Below, one piece after another: positions 7,390 to 15,248 of a stretch of DNA of 25,383 nt. Below the pieces are notes generated by a model. That model was not told the DNA's origin. It did not search any database and saw only the letters and a program-made list of their open reading frames with translations. The position numbers and the translations under genes are program-made. Position 1 is the stretch's first letter. Every line of letters starts with the position of its first letter. This DNA comes from UBA4421 sp002470275. GTDB taxonomy: Bacteria > Pseudomonadota > Gammaproteobacteria > Pseudomonadales > Azotimanducaceae. The DNA lies in assembly GCA_913052345.1 (NCBI GenBank), contig CAJXDR010000035.1:1-25383 (forward strand), read 5' to 3'.

Positions 7390-8922
7390 ATGAAAGCGAA
7401 TAAAAAAATGAGCGGGATGGCGGCGGTGGGGATCGGCCTGGTTTGCCTGCTGGGATCCCAGCTGGCCCTGTCAGGGTCTGCGGCGAACACCATGGCGCTC
7501 ATCAAAAGCGACCCCGTTAAGCTGCGCAACTTCCTGTTCAATTTCCCCAAGGGCGGTGACCTCCACAATCACCTCACGGGCGCGATATATGCCGAGTCCT
7601 ATATTGCTTGGGCGGCAGAAGATGGGAAATGTTGGGAAGAAGAGACATTGAGTATCGTGCCGGGTCCCTGCGATGAGAAAACGGTCAGGTCTCTCTCCGA
7701 GCTTTATCCTGGCGGTAGGAACGCCGACCGGCTTGGCGTCGATCCCATCGTCGATGCGCTATCGACTAGGAACTATCCATTGCGCGAGGTATCGGGTCAC
7801 AACCAGTTTTTTGCGACCTTTGCGCGGTTTAGCCTTGCTTCCGTCGGCCGCAGAGGCGAAATGCTTGCTGAGGTGGCCTATCGAAACTCGCGCCAAAACA
7901 TCCCCTATCTAGAGCTGATGCAAAGCCTGGGAATGCTTGAGGCGGCCGAGCTTGCTGTCGCCTCTGCGGACCTCGACAAGCCCTATGGTGAAAGAATCGA
8001 TCACGCAAAGGTCGACGCGATTGTTGCCGATGTCTCCCGGCAGGTAGATGAGATGGAGAAGAAAAAGATTGAACTGTTGGGATGCGAAGAGGCGGCGTCG
8101 GCCATGGGTTGCGAAGTGGAGATGCGTTTCTTAGCCCAGGTGCTTCGGACCTGGTCATTGGAAGAGGTCTATGTCCAGACCCTGTTGGCCTTCAAACTCA
8201 TCGAGTCTGACCCACGCTTTGTCGGCCTAAACTTTGTCGCGCCCGAGGACCATCCGGTTGCGCTGCGGGATTATCGCAGGCACATGGCGTTTATCCAGGA
8301 AATCGGCTCACACTATGAAGAGCAGCGAAGCGGGATTACCCTGCATGCCGGGGAGCTGGCTCTGGGGTTGGTGCCGCCTGAAAACTTAGGGTGGCATATT
8401 CAGGAAGCCATTGAAGTCGCGGGCGCAAGGCGGATTGGGCACGGTGTGGATATTAATCACACCCCTGATCTGTACCCTCTGTTAAAGAAAATGGCCTCCG
8501 AAGAAATTATGGTGGAGATCAATCTAACCAGTAATGATGTGATCCTCGGCGTGAAAGCCCCCTATCACCCTCTGCCCCTCTACCTTGAAAACAACGTGCC
8601 GGTGGCGCTTTCCACGGATGATGAGGGGGTTTCCAGGATTGACCTCACCCACGAGTATCAGCGAGCGGTGAGCACCTTCGATTTGAGCTACGCCATGCTG
8701 CGAAGCCTGTCTCGAAATGCTCTTCAGTATAATTTTCTACCCGGCGACAGGCTGTTCCTCGATACCTATAAGGGTAAGCGGATTCAAGCCTGTAACAGCG
8801 ATACCCCAGGCGCGGAAACGATGAGTACGGCCTGCAGCGAATTCCTGGGGACCAGCGAGAAGGCAGCGCTGCAGTGGCAGCTCGAGGAGCGCTTTGCCGC
8901 CTTTGAAGCGTCCTTCGAATAG
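7390..8922 (+). CDS. Exported adenosine deaminase, ADA2/ADGF-like
   Basis: A 510-residue deaminase, much longer than cytosolic ADA (about 330 residues). A Sec signal covers roughly residues 1-32. Zinc and catalytic motifs are present: DLHNHLTGA (H59, H61), TLHAGE (H319, E322), RIGHGVDI (H351), INLTSN, and LSTDDEGV (D410, D411). Six mature-region cysteines fall in three close pairs (C81/C94, C232/C241, C468/C482), consistent with disulfides in the periplasm. Predicted reaction: adenosine (or deoxyadenosine) to inosine plus ammonia outside the cytoplasm. AAGGA precedes the ATG at 7390, and the gene follows the NUP-family gene directly. Extracellular ADGF-type ADAs are known. Their pairing with an exported NUP protein suggests sequential processing. 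Confidence 0.87.
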   Translation: MKANKKMSGMAAVGIGLVCLLGSQLALSGSAANTMALIKSDPVKLRNFLFNFPKGGDLHNHLTGAIYAESYIAWAAEDGKCWEEETLSIVPGPCDEKTVRSLSELYPGGRNADRLGVDPIVDALSTRNYPLREVSGHNQFFATFARFSLASVGRRGEMLAEVAYRNSRQNIPYLELMQSLGMLEAAELAVASADLDKPYGERIDHAKVDAIVADVSRQVDEMEKKKIELLGCEEAASAMGCEVEMRFLAQVLRTWSLEEVYVQTLLAFKLIESDPRFVGLNFVAPEDHPVALRDYRRHMAFIQEIGSHYEEQRSGITLHAGELALGLVPPENLGWHIQEAIEVAGARRIGHGVDINHTPDLYPLLKKMASEEIMVEINLTSNDVILGVKAPYHPLPLYLENNVPVALSTDDEGVSRIDLTHEYQRAVSTFDLSYAMLRSLSRNALQYNFLPGDRLFLDTYKGKRIQACNSDTPGAETMSTACSEFLGTSEKAALQWQLEERFAAFEASFE

Positions 8923-8959
8923 GGGATAGCGGCCTGCGCCGGCGTTGGCCCTGGGGATG

Positions 8960-10321
8960 CTAGGCGCTATCTTCCAGCGGCGGTCGCAGCATGGCGTCGG
9001 TCAAGATGGCGAGAAAGGTGCCGGTTGCCACCGGGAAACCCAGGATAATAGTGATGACCTCGGGCACATCCAGCTGGATTGCCGTGAAAAATTGCGGTAG
9101 CTGCAAAAAGACTAGTGCCCCCAAGCAGGAGATCACCAGCACGATGGCGCCCCTGGAATGCGTCCGTGTGCGGATGATGTTCAGTCCGGTATAGGCGATG
9201 ACCGCGAATAAAACGGCGGTGGCGCCGTGAATAACGGTGCCCGGCAGGCTGACGAATAATAGCGTTACCCAGGTCATGCAGCCGGACACCACCAGGAGCA
9301 ACGCCACAAGCATGCCCACGCTGCGGCTGGCAATCCCTGTGAGTCGGATTACGGCATTGTTTTGGCTGAAGGTCGTGTTTGGGAACGTGCCGAAGACGGC
9401 CGCTAGGGCGCTGTTGAAGCCATCTGCAGCCAGGCCGCCGCGTAGCCGACGAAGATAGTCGGGGCCCTTTATCGGCAGGTTCGAGACCAGAGAGGTGGCG
9501 GTCAAATCACCAACGCTTTCTGTCAGCGAGACTAAGAAGATGGGCATCAGAATAAGCAGCACCAACGGATCGAAGCCAAGGGGGAAGCGCCATGGCGTGG
9601 GCACAAAGAAGAGGGACTCAGCGCTGGATTCCGGTAGGGCGTAGGTGCCTAGCGTCAGCGCCAGAAAAACGCCGGCGAGGATGCCCACAGAGATACTCAC
9701 AAGCCGCAGATATGGATTGGCCCGGGTAGCCAGCAAGCAAATGATAAAGATGGTGAAGACACCCTGGGAAATAACGGCAGTGCCTTGGTCAGCAGGAGCT
9801 ATCGAAACCGCAAACGAGAAATTATTAATCGCAGACCAAAGGAGAGAGAGGCCCAGAATGCAGATGGTGACGCCGGTCACCGCCGGCGTGATGATTTTTC
9901 GGAGCTGCTCAACGCAAAAGGCAAGGCCAATACAGATCAGGCCGCCTACGGCAGCAGAGCCCAAAATGGTGCCCAATACTGTCTCTCGGCTAATCTCCGG
10001 CGGGAACAGCGAGGCTGCGTAACCCATGGCAGCGATGAACGCGAAGCTCGTGCCCTGGATGGCCAGCAGGCCGGATCCGAGAAGGCCGAAGCGCTTAATC
10101 TGAATGAAGGTCGCGATCCCTGAGATCACCACGGACGTTGAAATAACGTAGCGGGTGCTGGGTTCGTCAATGCCTATGGCTAGTGCGATGAGTAAGGGCG
10201 CAGTGAGAATGCTCGCGATGATTGAGAAGTAGTGGGCGAGGGCGCCAGCGAGCGCTTTTGGAAGCGTCGGTTTATCTTCCAGCGCATAGAGTGACGCGGT
10301 TTCAGTGATGTTATCGGTCAA
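8960..10321 (-). CDS. NCS2-family nucleobase permease (XanP/UraA type)
   Basis: A 453-residue polytopic membrane transporter expected to import a nucleobase with a cation. Family marks include the long hydrophobic segments, ALAHYFSIIASI near the N-terminus, VSLTESVGDLTATSLVS, and the region FPNTTFSQNNAVIRLTGIASR that corresponds to the NCS2 signature. In that signature the usual Gly after QNN is Ala and the usual Gln before LTG is Arg, so specificity may differ from characterised xanthine or urate carriers. Start is a TTG at 10321 with AGAGAG upstream; an in-frame stop eight codons further up rules out a longer form, and no nearby ATG fits. It converges with the adenosine deaminase gene (37 bp gap). 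Xanthine or urate is the most probable substrate from context. Confidence 0.87.
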   Translation of the reverse strand: MTDNITETASLYALEDKPTLPKALAGALAHYFSIIASILTAPLLIALAIGIDEPSTRYVISTSVVISGIATFIQIKRFGLLGSGLLAIQGTSFAFIAAMGYAASLFPPEISRETVLGTILGSAAVGGLICIGLAFCVEQLRKIITPAVTGVTICILGLSLLWSAINNFSFAVSIAPADQGTAVISQGVFTIFIICLLATRANPYLRLVSISVGILAGVFLALTLGTYALPESSAESLFFVPTPWRFPLGFDPLVLLILMPIFLVSLTESVGDLTATSLVSNLPIKGPDYLRRLRGGLAADGFNSALAAVFGTFPNTTFSQNNAVIRLTGIASRSVGMLVALLLVVSGCMTWVTLLFVSLPGTVIHGATAVLFAVIAYTGLNIIRTRTHSRGAIVLVISCLGALVFLQLPQFFTAIQLDVPEVITIILGFPVATGTFLAILTDAMLRPPLEDSA

Positions 10322-10422
10322 AAGAAAATCTCTCTTATATTATTGTGGTGAAACCCAGCTGCATACTTCGGAAGGGCAGCACGCATCGTTTTGAAAGGAT
10401 GGGATGATCTTCCTACACCGCA

Positions 10423-10453
10423 TACTGACTTGTCCAATTTGCCAAAGTCAGTA
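10423..10453. promoter_or_regulatory. 31-bp interrupted palindrome, candidate operator
   Basis: Perfect 9-bp arms TACTGACTT (10423-10431) and AAGTCAGTA (10445-10453) flank 13 bp whose centre, CAA-T-TTG, is also symmetric. It lies about 100 bp upstream of the NCS2 permease start and about 260 bp upstream of hpxX. No U-run follows, which argues for a protein-binding site over a terminator. The binding protein would be encoded elsewhere. Confidence 0.5.
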
Positions 10454-10498
10454 GGCAGCGGATTCCCACGCCTGGGCGTTGGCGGCGCGCCAAGAAAG

Positions 10499-10551
10499 TT
10501 CGGCAGCCTTGACCGATAGCTCTAGCATCGTGCCTAAGGCATACTGCCGAA
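10499..10551 (+). other. 53-nt nested stem-loop in the hpxX leader
   Basis: Outer arms TTCGGCAG and CTGCCGAA pair over 8 bp, then CCTT/AAGG with a four-base bulge (CATA) on the 3' side, then an internal loop, then CGAT/ATCG and an apical GC-TCTA-GC. A second hairpin follows at 10573-10592. The pattern could be a regulatory RNA leader for hpxX-hpxY-azgA or a small mobile-type hairpin. I could not match it to a known riboswitch. Confidence 0.35.
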
Positions 10552-10709
10552 GAGCGCGGGTAGCATCAGACCGGCGGTTTTCTGCAACCGCCTAGGCAGC
10601 TGAGGCATCACGTCGCCCAGCCCCACTTGATTGGAAGATCGTTAGCCAGGTCGACAGCAAGAACCACAGCAAGAACTTCAGCCACGACCACAGAAAGAGG
10701 GTTTCACAT

Positions 10710-10982
10710 TTGGCACCGACACGGAAAAATGCGATTCAGGCAGTGAGGGCCTTTGAGCCTGCGACCTATGCCAAGGACGTCAGTGGATTCATGGGGATGG
10801 ACATCAAAGATCATCAGCTCAGCGGCGTAGTGGCCAACCTAGCCGTGGCAAAAAAAATGGCGCTGGCTGTTTTTTCTGTGGACTTGGACCCTAATGAATT
10901 TGAAATGGCACCGATATTTTCCCCAACGGACATATCGCCTACGCCCTCCCATGAAACGCAAAAGCCCCAGCCATCGGAGTAG
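10710..10982 (+). CDS. hpxX: AtzG/HpxX-like small amidase-accessory protein (DUF4089)
   Basis: A 90-residue protein with the DUF4089 pattern: a short helix, GMDIKDHQLSGVVANLAVA (roughly residues 29-47), and a C-terminal D-P-N-EFEMAPIFSP block. In characterised pairs such as AtzG-AtzE the small protein forms a complex with its amidase; HpxX is the name used in Klebsiella oxalurate/purine catabolism loci. The next gene here is an AtzE/HpxY-type amidase, which makes the assignment firm. Start is a TTG at 10710 with AGAGG nine bases before it. The tail after APIFSP is proline-rich and probably disordered. Confidence 0.8.
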   Translation: MAPTRKNAIQAVRAFEPATYAKDVSGFMGMDIKDHQLSGVVANLAVAKKMALAVFSVDLDPNEFEMAPIFSPTDISPTPSHETQKPQPSE

Positions 10983-11017
10983 CGAATATTAACGCGGCGA
11001 CCACCATTGCCCGATTA

Positions 11018-12385
11018 GTGAATGCGGGAGAGATCAGCGCCACCGAGGTCGTTGCTAAGACGATGACGTTCATTGAACGCCGCAATCCGGCAGTGAACGC
11101 CTTCACCGAAGTGTTGCAGGAACGAGCCAGGCTACGAGCTGAGTCTCTAGATCAGCGCGAGAGGGGCTCAAAGCCCCTAGACCTGGCTGGCGTACCCTTC
11201 GCTGTCAAAAATCTTTTTGACATCAGCGGGATCACCACGGTGGCGGGCAGTAAAATAAATCGAGCTAACCCACCGGCGACGCAAGACGCCTTGGTTATCC
11301 AGCGGCTCGAGGCCAGAGGTGCGATTTTGGTGGGGGCGCTGAACATGGGTGAGTACGCCTATGACTTCAGTGGCGAGAATGTACACGACGGACCCTGCAG
11401 AAACCCCTGGGCCTTGGACCGCATGGCCGGAGGGTCCTCTTCAGGAAGCGGCGCTGCGGCGGCGGCGGGGATGGTCCCGCTCACGTTGGGTACGGACACC
11501 AACGGCAGTATTCGCGTTCCAAGTTCTCTGTGCGGCGTCTTCGGCTTAAAGCCGACCTTTGGGCGGATACCCAGAACCGGAGTCTTCCCCTTCAGCGATA
11601 GTCTTGACCATGTTGGCCCTATCGCTCGAGGCTTGGACGATCTGGCTCTGGCCTATAACGGTATTCAGGGATATTCGGCTACGGACCATGTCTGCGTTGA
11701 CCGGCCTGTGGAAAATATCGAAGTATCCGCTGGGTCCGACGATCGTCCGGTGCGGGTGGGCCTGTTGGGCGATTTTTTCGACGTGGAAGAGATGCAGGCC
11801 GCTAAGCGTGCTCTTGAGATCGTGGCCAGCGCGCTGGGGAACTCAGCATCTTCAGTCACCGGCTGCTCGCTTCCCCTGGCCGAGGCGGCGAGGAGTGCAG
11901 CGTTCTTAATCACCAATGTAGAAGGTGCGAACTTCCACAGAGATCGGCTGTTAGAGGATGCTGACGCCTTTGATCCCGACACCCGAGATAGATTTATCGC
12001 GGGCAGCTTGCTGCCCGCCGCTTGGTACATACAGGCACAGAGGGTGCGCGCGCTGTTTGCCCAGCAGGCGGCAAGCCTGTTTAAAGACTTTGATGTATTG
12101 ATCGCGCCGGCAACGCCAACCTCGGCGCCCAATATTGGTCAGCGGACAATGCAGCTTGCTGGTGCTGAAGTGAATGTTCGTGCGAATTTGGGTATCTTCA
12201 CCCAGCCCCTTTCCTGCATCGGGCTGCCGGTTCTGTCCGCGCCGGTGAATGTGGAGTCGGGGCTTCCTATCGGCATCCAGGTGATTGCTGCTCCGTGGAG
12301 AGAAGACTTGTGCTTTCACGTTACCCGGACGCTAATGCGCCTCGGCGCGGTGGTAGAACGGGCGCTCCCCCTGGACAATCCGTGA
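11018..12385 (+). CDS. hpxY: AtzE/HpxY-family amidase (amidase-signature hydrolase)
   Basis: About 455 residues from the GTG at 11018. The Lys-cisSer-Ser triad is visible: K64 in FAVKNLFD, S140 in AGGSSSGSG, S164 in GTDTNGSIRVPSS. The stretch NVHDGPCRNPWALDRMAGGS and the LDHVGPIARGLDDLALAY block closely match AtzE-type enzymes, which hydrolyse carboxybiuret-like ureido compounds; HpxY homologues sit in purine-degradation loci. Homology continues upstream of GTG 11018 (NINAATTIARLVNAGEISAT), so the true start is probably earlier. An ATT at 10988 preceded by GGAG with eight-base spacing is the best candidate. No HpxZ/AtzH partner is present. Likely role: late hydrolysis of an allantoin-derived ureide or amide. 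Confidence 0.83.
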   Translation: MNAGEISATEVVAKTMTFIERRNPAVNAFTEVLQERARLRAESLDQRERGSKPLDLAGVPFAVKNLFDISGITTVAGSKINRANPPATQDALVIQRLEARGAILVGALNMGEYAYDFSGENVHDGPCRNPWALDRMAGGSSSGSGAAAAAGMVPLTLGTDTNGSIRVPSSLCGVFGLKPTFGRIPRTGVFPFSDSLDHVGPIARGLDDLALAYNGIQGYSATDHVCVDRPVENIEVSAGSDDRPVRVGLLGDFFDVEEMQAAKRALEIVASALGNSASSVTGCSLPLAEAARSAAFLITNVEGANFHRDRLLEDADAFDPDTRDRFIAGSLLPAAWYIQAQRVRALFAQQAASLFKDFDVLIAPATPTSAPNIGQRTMQLAGAEVNVRANLGIFTQPLSCIGLPVLSAPVNVESGLPIGIQVIAAPWREDLCFHVTRTLMRLGAVVERALPLDNP

Positions 12386-12473
12386 GGCCCGAAGAAAATA
12401 CCCGTGGTCACCGAGCCAGCCTCGTGCGCGCCACCCAAGGAATGAATCAGGCTGATAACAACAAAAGAGAGCT

Positions 12474-13772
12474 ATGCGCGACACACTGAACAAATATTTT
12501 AAGCTAGATGAAAACAACACCACCGTGACCACCGAGGCCATGGCCGGGTTCACCACCTTTCTCGCCATGGTCTACATCACGGTGTTAAACCCGTCCATGC
12601 TGTCTCAAACCGGAATGGATTTCGGCGCGGTATTCGTCGCAACCTGTCTGGCGGCCGCAATAGGAAGCCTAGTCATGGGCCTGGTGGGCAACTTCCCAAT
12701 CGGACTAGCACCGGGGGTTGGCCAAAATGCCATCTTTACTTACGGGATCGTTTTAGGGATGGGGCATCCATGGCAAACCGCGCTGGGGGCCGTTTTTATT
12801 TCCGGGTTAATTTTCGTTCTGCTGAGCATCACGCCGTTGCGCGAGTGGTTGGTGAACTCTATTCCGCGAAATTTGAAACTCGGTATCTCCGCCGGAATCG
12901 GTTTTTTCCTGGCCTTCATCGCGATGCGCAATGCGGGGATTGTTGCGGATAACGGTGCGACCCTAGTGAGTCTGGGCGCCGTGACCGACTTTGGACCGTT
13001 AATGGCTTTGTTGGGGTTCTTTCTAATCGCTGCCCTGGCCAGCAGGCAGGTTAGGGGTGCCGTGGTGATTGGCATTTTTGTGACAGCTATTCTCGGTTGG
13101 CTCACCGGTGCAGCGGAATTTCGAGGCATTGCCGCAGTGCCCCCAGATATAACGCCAGTTTTTCTGGAGATGGATATCGTCGCTGCGCTGCAGCTGTCCA
13201 TGGTGAGCGTCGTACTAACCCTGCTTCTGGTCGACGTCTTTGATACAGCGGGGACGCTGGTGGGCGTAGCCACTCGAGGTGGGCTAATCAATGAGGACGG
13301 AAAGCTGCCGCGTCTCCGGGGCGCGCTCTTCGCGGACTCCAGCGCGACGGTCGCAGGTGCAGCGCTGGGCACCTCGTCCATAACCAGCTACATTGAGAGT
13401 GCCGCCGGAGTTGAGGCTGGCGGCCGCACCGGGCTGACCGCCATTGTGATCGGTCTGTTTTTTCTGGTCTGTCTGTTCTTCGCCCCGCTGGCAGAGAGCG
13501 TGCCAGCGTATGCGACAGCCGCCGCGCTGCTTTTTGTTGCAACAACCATGGTGAGCAGCCTTGCCCAGGTTCAGTGGACGGATATCACTGAGGCTGCGCC
13601 AGCGGCGATCACGGCCATCGCTATGCCGCTGGCCTTTTCAATCGCCGACGGCATCGGCATTGGATTCATTGCCTATGCGGCCATCAAGGCCCTGTCCGGC
13701 AGGTGGCGGGAAACGCCCGTTGCCGTTCACGTGACCGCAGTTATTTTTGCCCTGAAGTTTGCGCTGGCCTAG
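12474..13772 (+). CDS. AzgA-type NCS2 purine permease
   Basis: A 432-residue polytopic transporter of the AzgA-like branch (adenine/guanine/hypoxanthine carriers). Diagnostic stretches are TTEAMAGFTTFLAMVYITVL at the N-terminus, APGVGQNAIFTY, LLLVDVFDTAGTLVGVA, LGTSSITSYIESAAGVEAGG and RTGLTAI. ATG at 12474 has AGAGAG just upstream. It lies 88 bp after hpxY and is probably in the same transcription unit. Together with the exported adenosine deaminase and NUP-family enzyme it would bring released hypoxanthine or guanine into the cytoplasm. Exact base preference cannot be read off. Confidence 0.9.
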   Translation: MRDTLNKYFKLDENNTTVTTEAMAGFTTFLAMVYITVLNPSMLSQTGMDFGAVFVATCLAAAIGSLVMGLVGNFPIGLAPGVGQNAIFTYGIVLGMGHPWQTALGAVFISGLIFVLLSITPLREWLVNSIPRNLKLGISAGIGFFLAFIAMRNAGIVADNGATLVSLGAVTDFGPLMALLGFFLIAALASRQVRGAVVIGIFVTAILGWLTGAAEFRGIAAVPPDITPVFLEMDIVAALQLSMVSVVLTLLLVDVFDTAGTLVGVATRGGLINEDGKLPRLRGALFADSSATVAGAALGTSSITSYIESAAGVEAGGRTGLTAIVIGLFFLVCLFFAPLAESVPAYATAAALLFVATTMVSSLAQVQWTDITEAAPAAITAIAMPLAFSIADGIGIGFIAYAAIKALSGRWRETPVAVHVTAVIFALKFALA

Positions 13773-13786
13773 CGCCCAGGGTTTTT
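13761..13786 (+). terminator. Possible terminator between azgA-type and 8-oxoguanine deaminase genes
   Basis: GCGCT-GGCCT-AGCGC, overlapping the end of the permease gene, is followed six bases later by TTTTT. The stem is short, so this is tentative. The two genes converge with only 12 bp between them. Confidence 0.3.
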
Positions 13787-15248
13787 ATGCACTCAGGCCC
13801 GCTCTGGCCCACAGGCTTTCGCTGCGCTCGCGGTGGGTCCGCTTGAGTTTTTGAAGATCAAGGCCGAGGATTTCACCGCCTTTAACGCGCCATTGTCCGT
13901 TCACCATCACGTGATGAGCGGCATGGGCGCCACTGGTGACTAGGGCGGTAATCGGATCCTGGCTGCCCAAAAATCTCAGGTCGTCCACTTTGAAGAGCGC
14001 AAGGTCAGCGGCAGCGCCTGGCCTGAGGTGGCCCAATTCCGGGCGGTCTAACACCGAGGCACCGCCAGAGGTTGCCAGCTTAAGCGCGTCAAAGTGGGTC
14101 AGTGCCGAACCACTCAGACGCTGAAGGAGATAGGCCTGCCTAATTTCTTGAACCAGGTTGGAGTGGTTGTTAGAGGCTGATCCGTCCACGCCAAGCGCTA
14201 CCTTTACGCCGGCCTGCAGCAACTGGTCTGTGGGGCAGATGCCTGAGCCAAGAATCATATTGGAATTCGGGCAGTGGGTAACGCCACACCCCTGCCTGCC
14301 CAACAGCTCAATTTCTTGGCGATCAAAATGTATGCCATGGGCGAACCAAGCGCGCTTATGGAGCCAACCGCACTGGTCTAAAAATTCAATTGGCCGGCAG
14401 CCGTATTGGTCCAGACAAAATTGGGTTTCATCCTCAGTCTCGGCTAGGTGGGTATGCAGCAGGACCTTGTGTTGCTCGGCCAAACGCTGGGTGTCGAGCA
14501 TGAGGGCTCGAGAGACGGAGAAAGGCGAGCAGGGCGCCAGGGCGACCTGCACCATGGCCAACGGATTCGGATCGTGCCATCGAGAAATAAGCCTTTCCGA
14601 TTCAGCGAGAATTCTGGCGTCCGCTTCAACCAGGGCATCTGGCGGGAGACCGCCGGCGCTCTCTCCCAGGCTCATGGACCCCCTGGTTGCCACCATGCGA
14701 ATGCCCAGTTGCTCTGCAATCTGAATTTCTAGGTCGATGGCGTGCTGACAAGCTGTGTTAAAGACATAATGGTGATCAGTCGTCGTGGTGCAGCCGGATA
14801 ACAATAATTCCGCAATCGCCGTGCTGGCTGCGATCTCAATATCTTGAGGCGTGAGCTCAGCCCAGATGGGATACAGGGTGCGAAGCCACGGAAAAAGCGC
14901 CTTACCAACGGCGGAATCGAGATTCCGGGTTAGATTTTGGTAGAAGTGATGATGGGTGTTGATTAGGCCAGGCAGCACAACGAGGTCCGTAGCATCCACC
15001 GTTTGATGGATGTTTCCCTCATAGACCTCCTCGCCTCTGAGAAGATCGTCCACTCGATTTCCCTTTAAAACGATCCCGCTTATCGATGCATCATAGGGCG
15101 CAGGGTCGTCTGGGTTTTGTGACGGCGTTAGGGTGCCAAAAACGGCTTTGGGGTTTTTAACAAGCACCACTCTATCGGGCGCGGGAGGCGAGGTTTCCGT
15201 CAACTTAGGTCCTAGTTTCTGGCGCGATACCGGCCGGAATTGTAGCAT
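13785..15248 (-). CDS. 8-oxoguanine deaminase (amidohydrolase superfamily)
   Basis: A 487-residue Zn amidohydrolase that should convert 8-oxoguanine to urate and ammonia. Metal and substrate motifs: PGLINTHHHFYQ (H99, H101), LLSGCTTTTDHHYVF, TRGSMSLGESAGGLPPD, VALAPCSPFSV, LHTHLAETEDE, FAHGIHF, THCPNSNMILGSG, ALGVDGSASNN. The SMSLGE and LAPCSPFSV blocks and LFPWLRTLYPIWA distinguish this group from ordinary guanine deaminases and chlorohydrolases. The ATG at 15248 gives an N-terminal extension of about 25 residues before the usual LVKNPKAVF start and lacks a clear ribosome-binding site, so a TTG about 15 codons downstream is possible. It is transcribed divergently from xdhA and supplies urate without xanthine dehydrogenase. 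Confidence 0.88.
   Translation of the reverse strand: MLQFRPVSRQKLGPKLTETSPPAPDRVVLVKNPKAVFGTLTPSQNPDDPAPYDASISGIVLKGNRVDDLLRGEEVYEGNIHQTVDATDLVVLPGLINTHHHFYQNLTRNLDSAVGKALFPWLRTLYPIWAELTPQDIEIAASTAIAELLLSGCTTTTDHHYVFNTACQHAIDLEIQIAEQLGIRMVATRGSMSLGESAGGLPPDALVEADARILAESERLISRWHDPNPLAMVQVALAPCSPFSVSRALMLDTQRLAEQHKVLLHTHLAETEDETQFCLDQYGCRPIEFLDQCGWLHKRAWFAHGIHFDRQEIELLGRQGCGVTHCPNSNMILGSGICPTDQLLQAGVKVALGVDGSASNNHSNLVQEIRQAYLLQRLSGSALTHFDALKLATSGGASVLDRPELGHLRPGAAADLALFKVDDLRFLGSQDPITALVTSGAHAAHHVMVNGQWRVKGGEILGLDLQKLKRTHRERSESLWARAGLSA

Larger units (their letters stand above)
10322..10709. other. Divergent, structure-rich intergenic region
   Basis: This 388-bp gap lies between the minus-strand NCS2 permease and plus-strand hpxX and must hold both promoters. 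No gene was seen. It contains a 31-bp interrupted palindrome (10423-10453), a small ACGCC-TG-GGCGT inverted repeat (10468-10479), a 53-nt stem-loop (10499-10551) and a GGCGGTT/AACCGCC hairpin (10573-10592). The first is best placed for a repressor site, the later ones for the hpxX mRNA leader. Confidence 0.5.

Noticed and set aside
8923..8959. GC-rich inverted sequence between convergent adenosine deaminase and NCS2 permease genes
   Set aside because: Short GGCC repeats can pair, but there is no U-run on either strand, so I do not call a terminator.
12740..13381. 213-codon minus-strand open frame inside the AzgA-type permease gene
   Set aside because: It is rich in Ser, Pro, Thr and Arg with no family motif, as expected for the antisense of a GC-rich membrane protein gene.
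14158..14724. 188-codon plus-strand open frame opposite the 8-oxoguanine deaminase gene
   Set aside because: It is antisense to conserved catalytic motifs of the deaminase, lacks a ribosome-binding site and shows no family signature.
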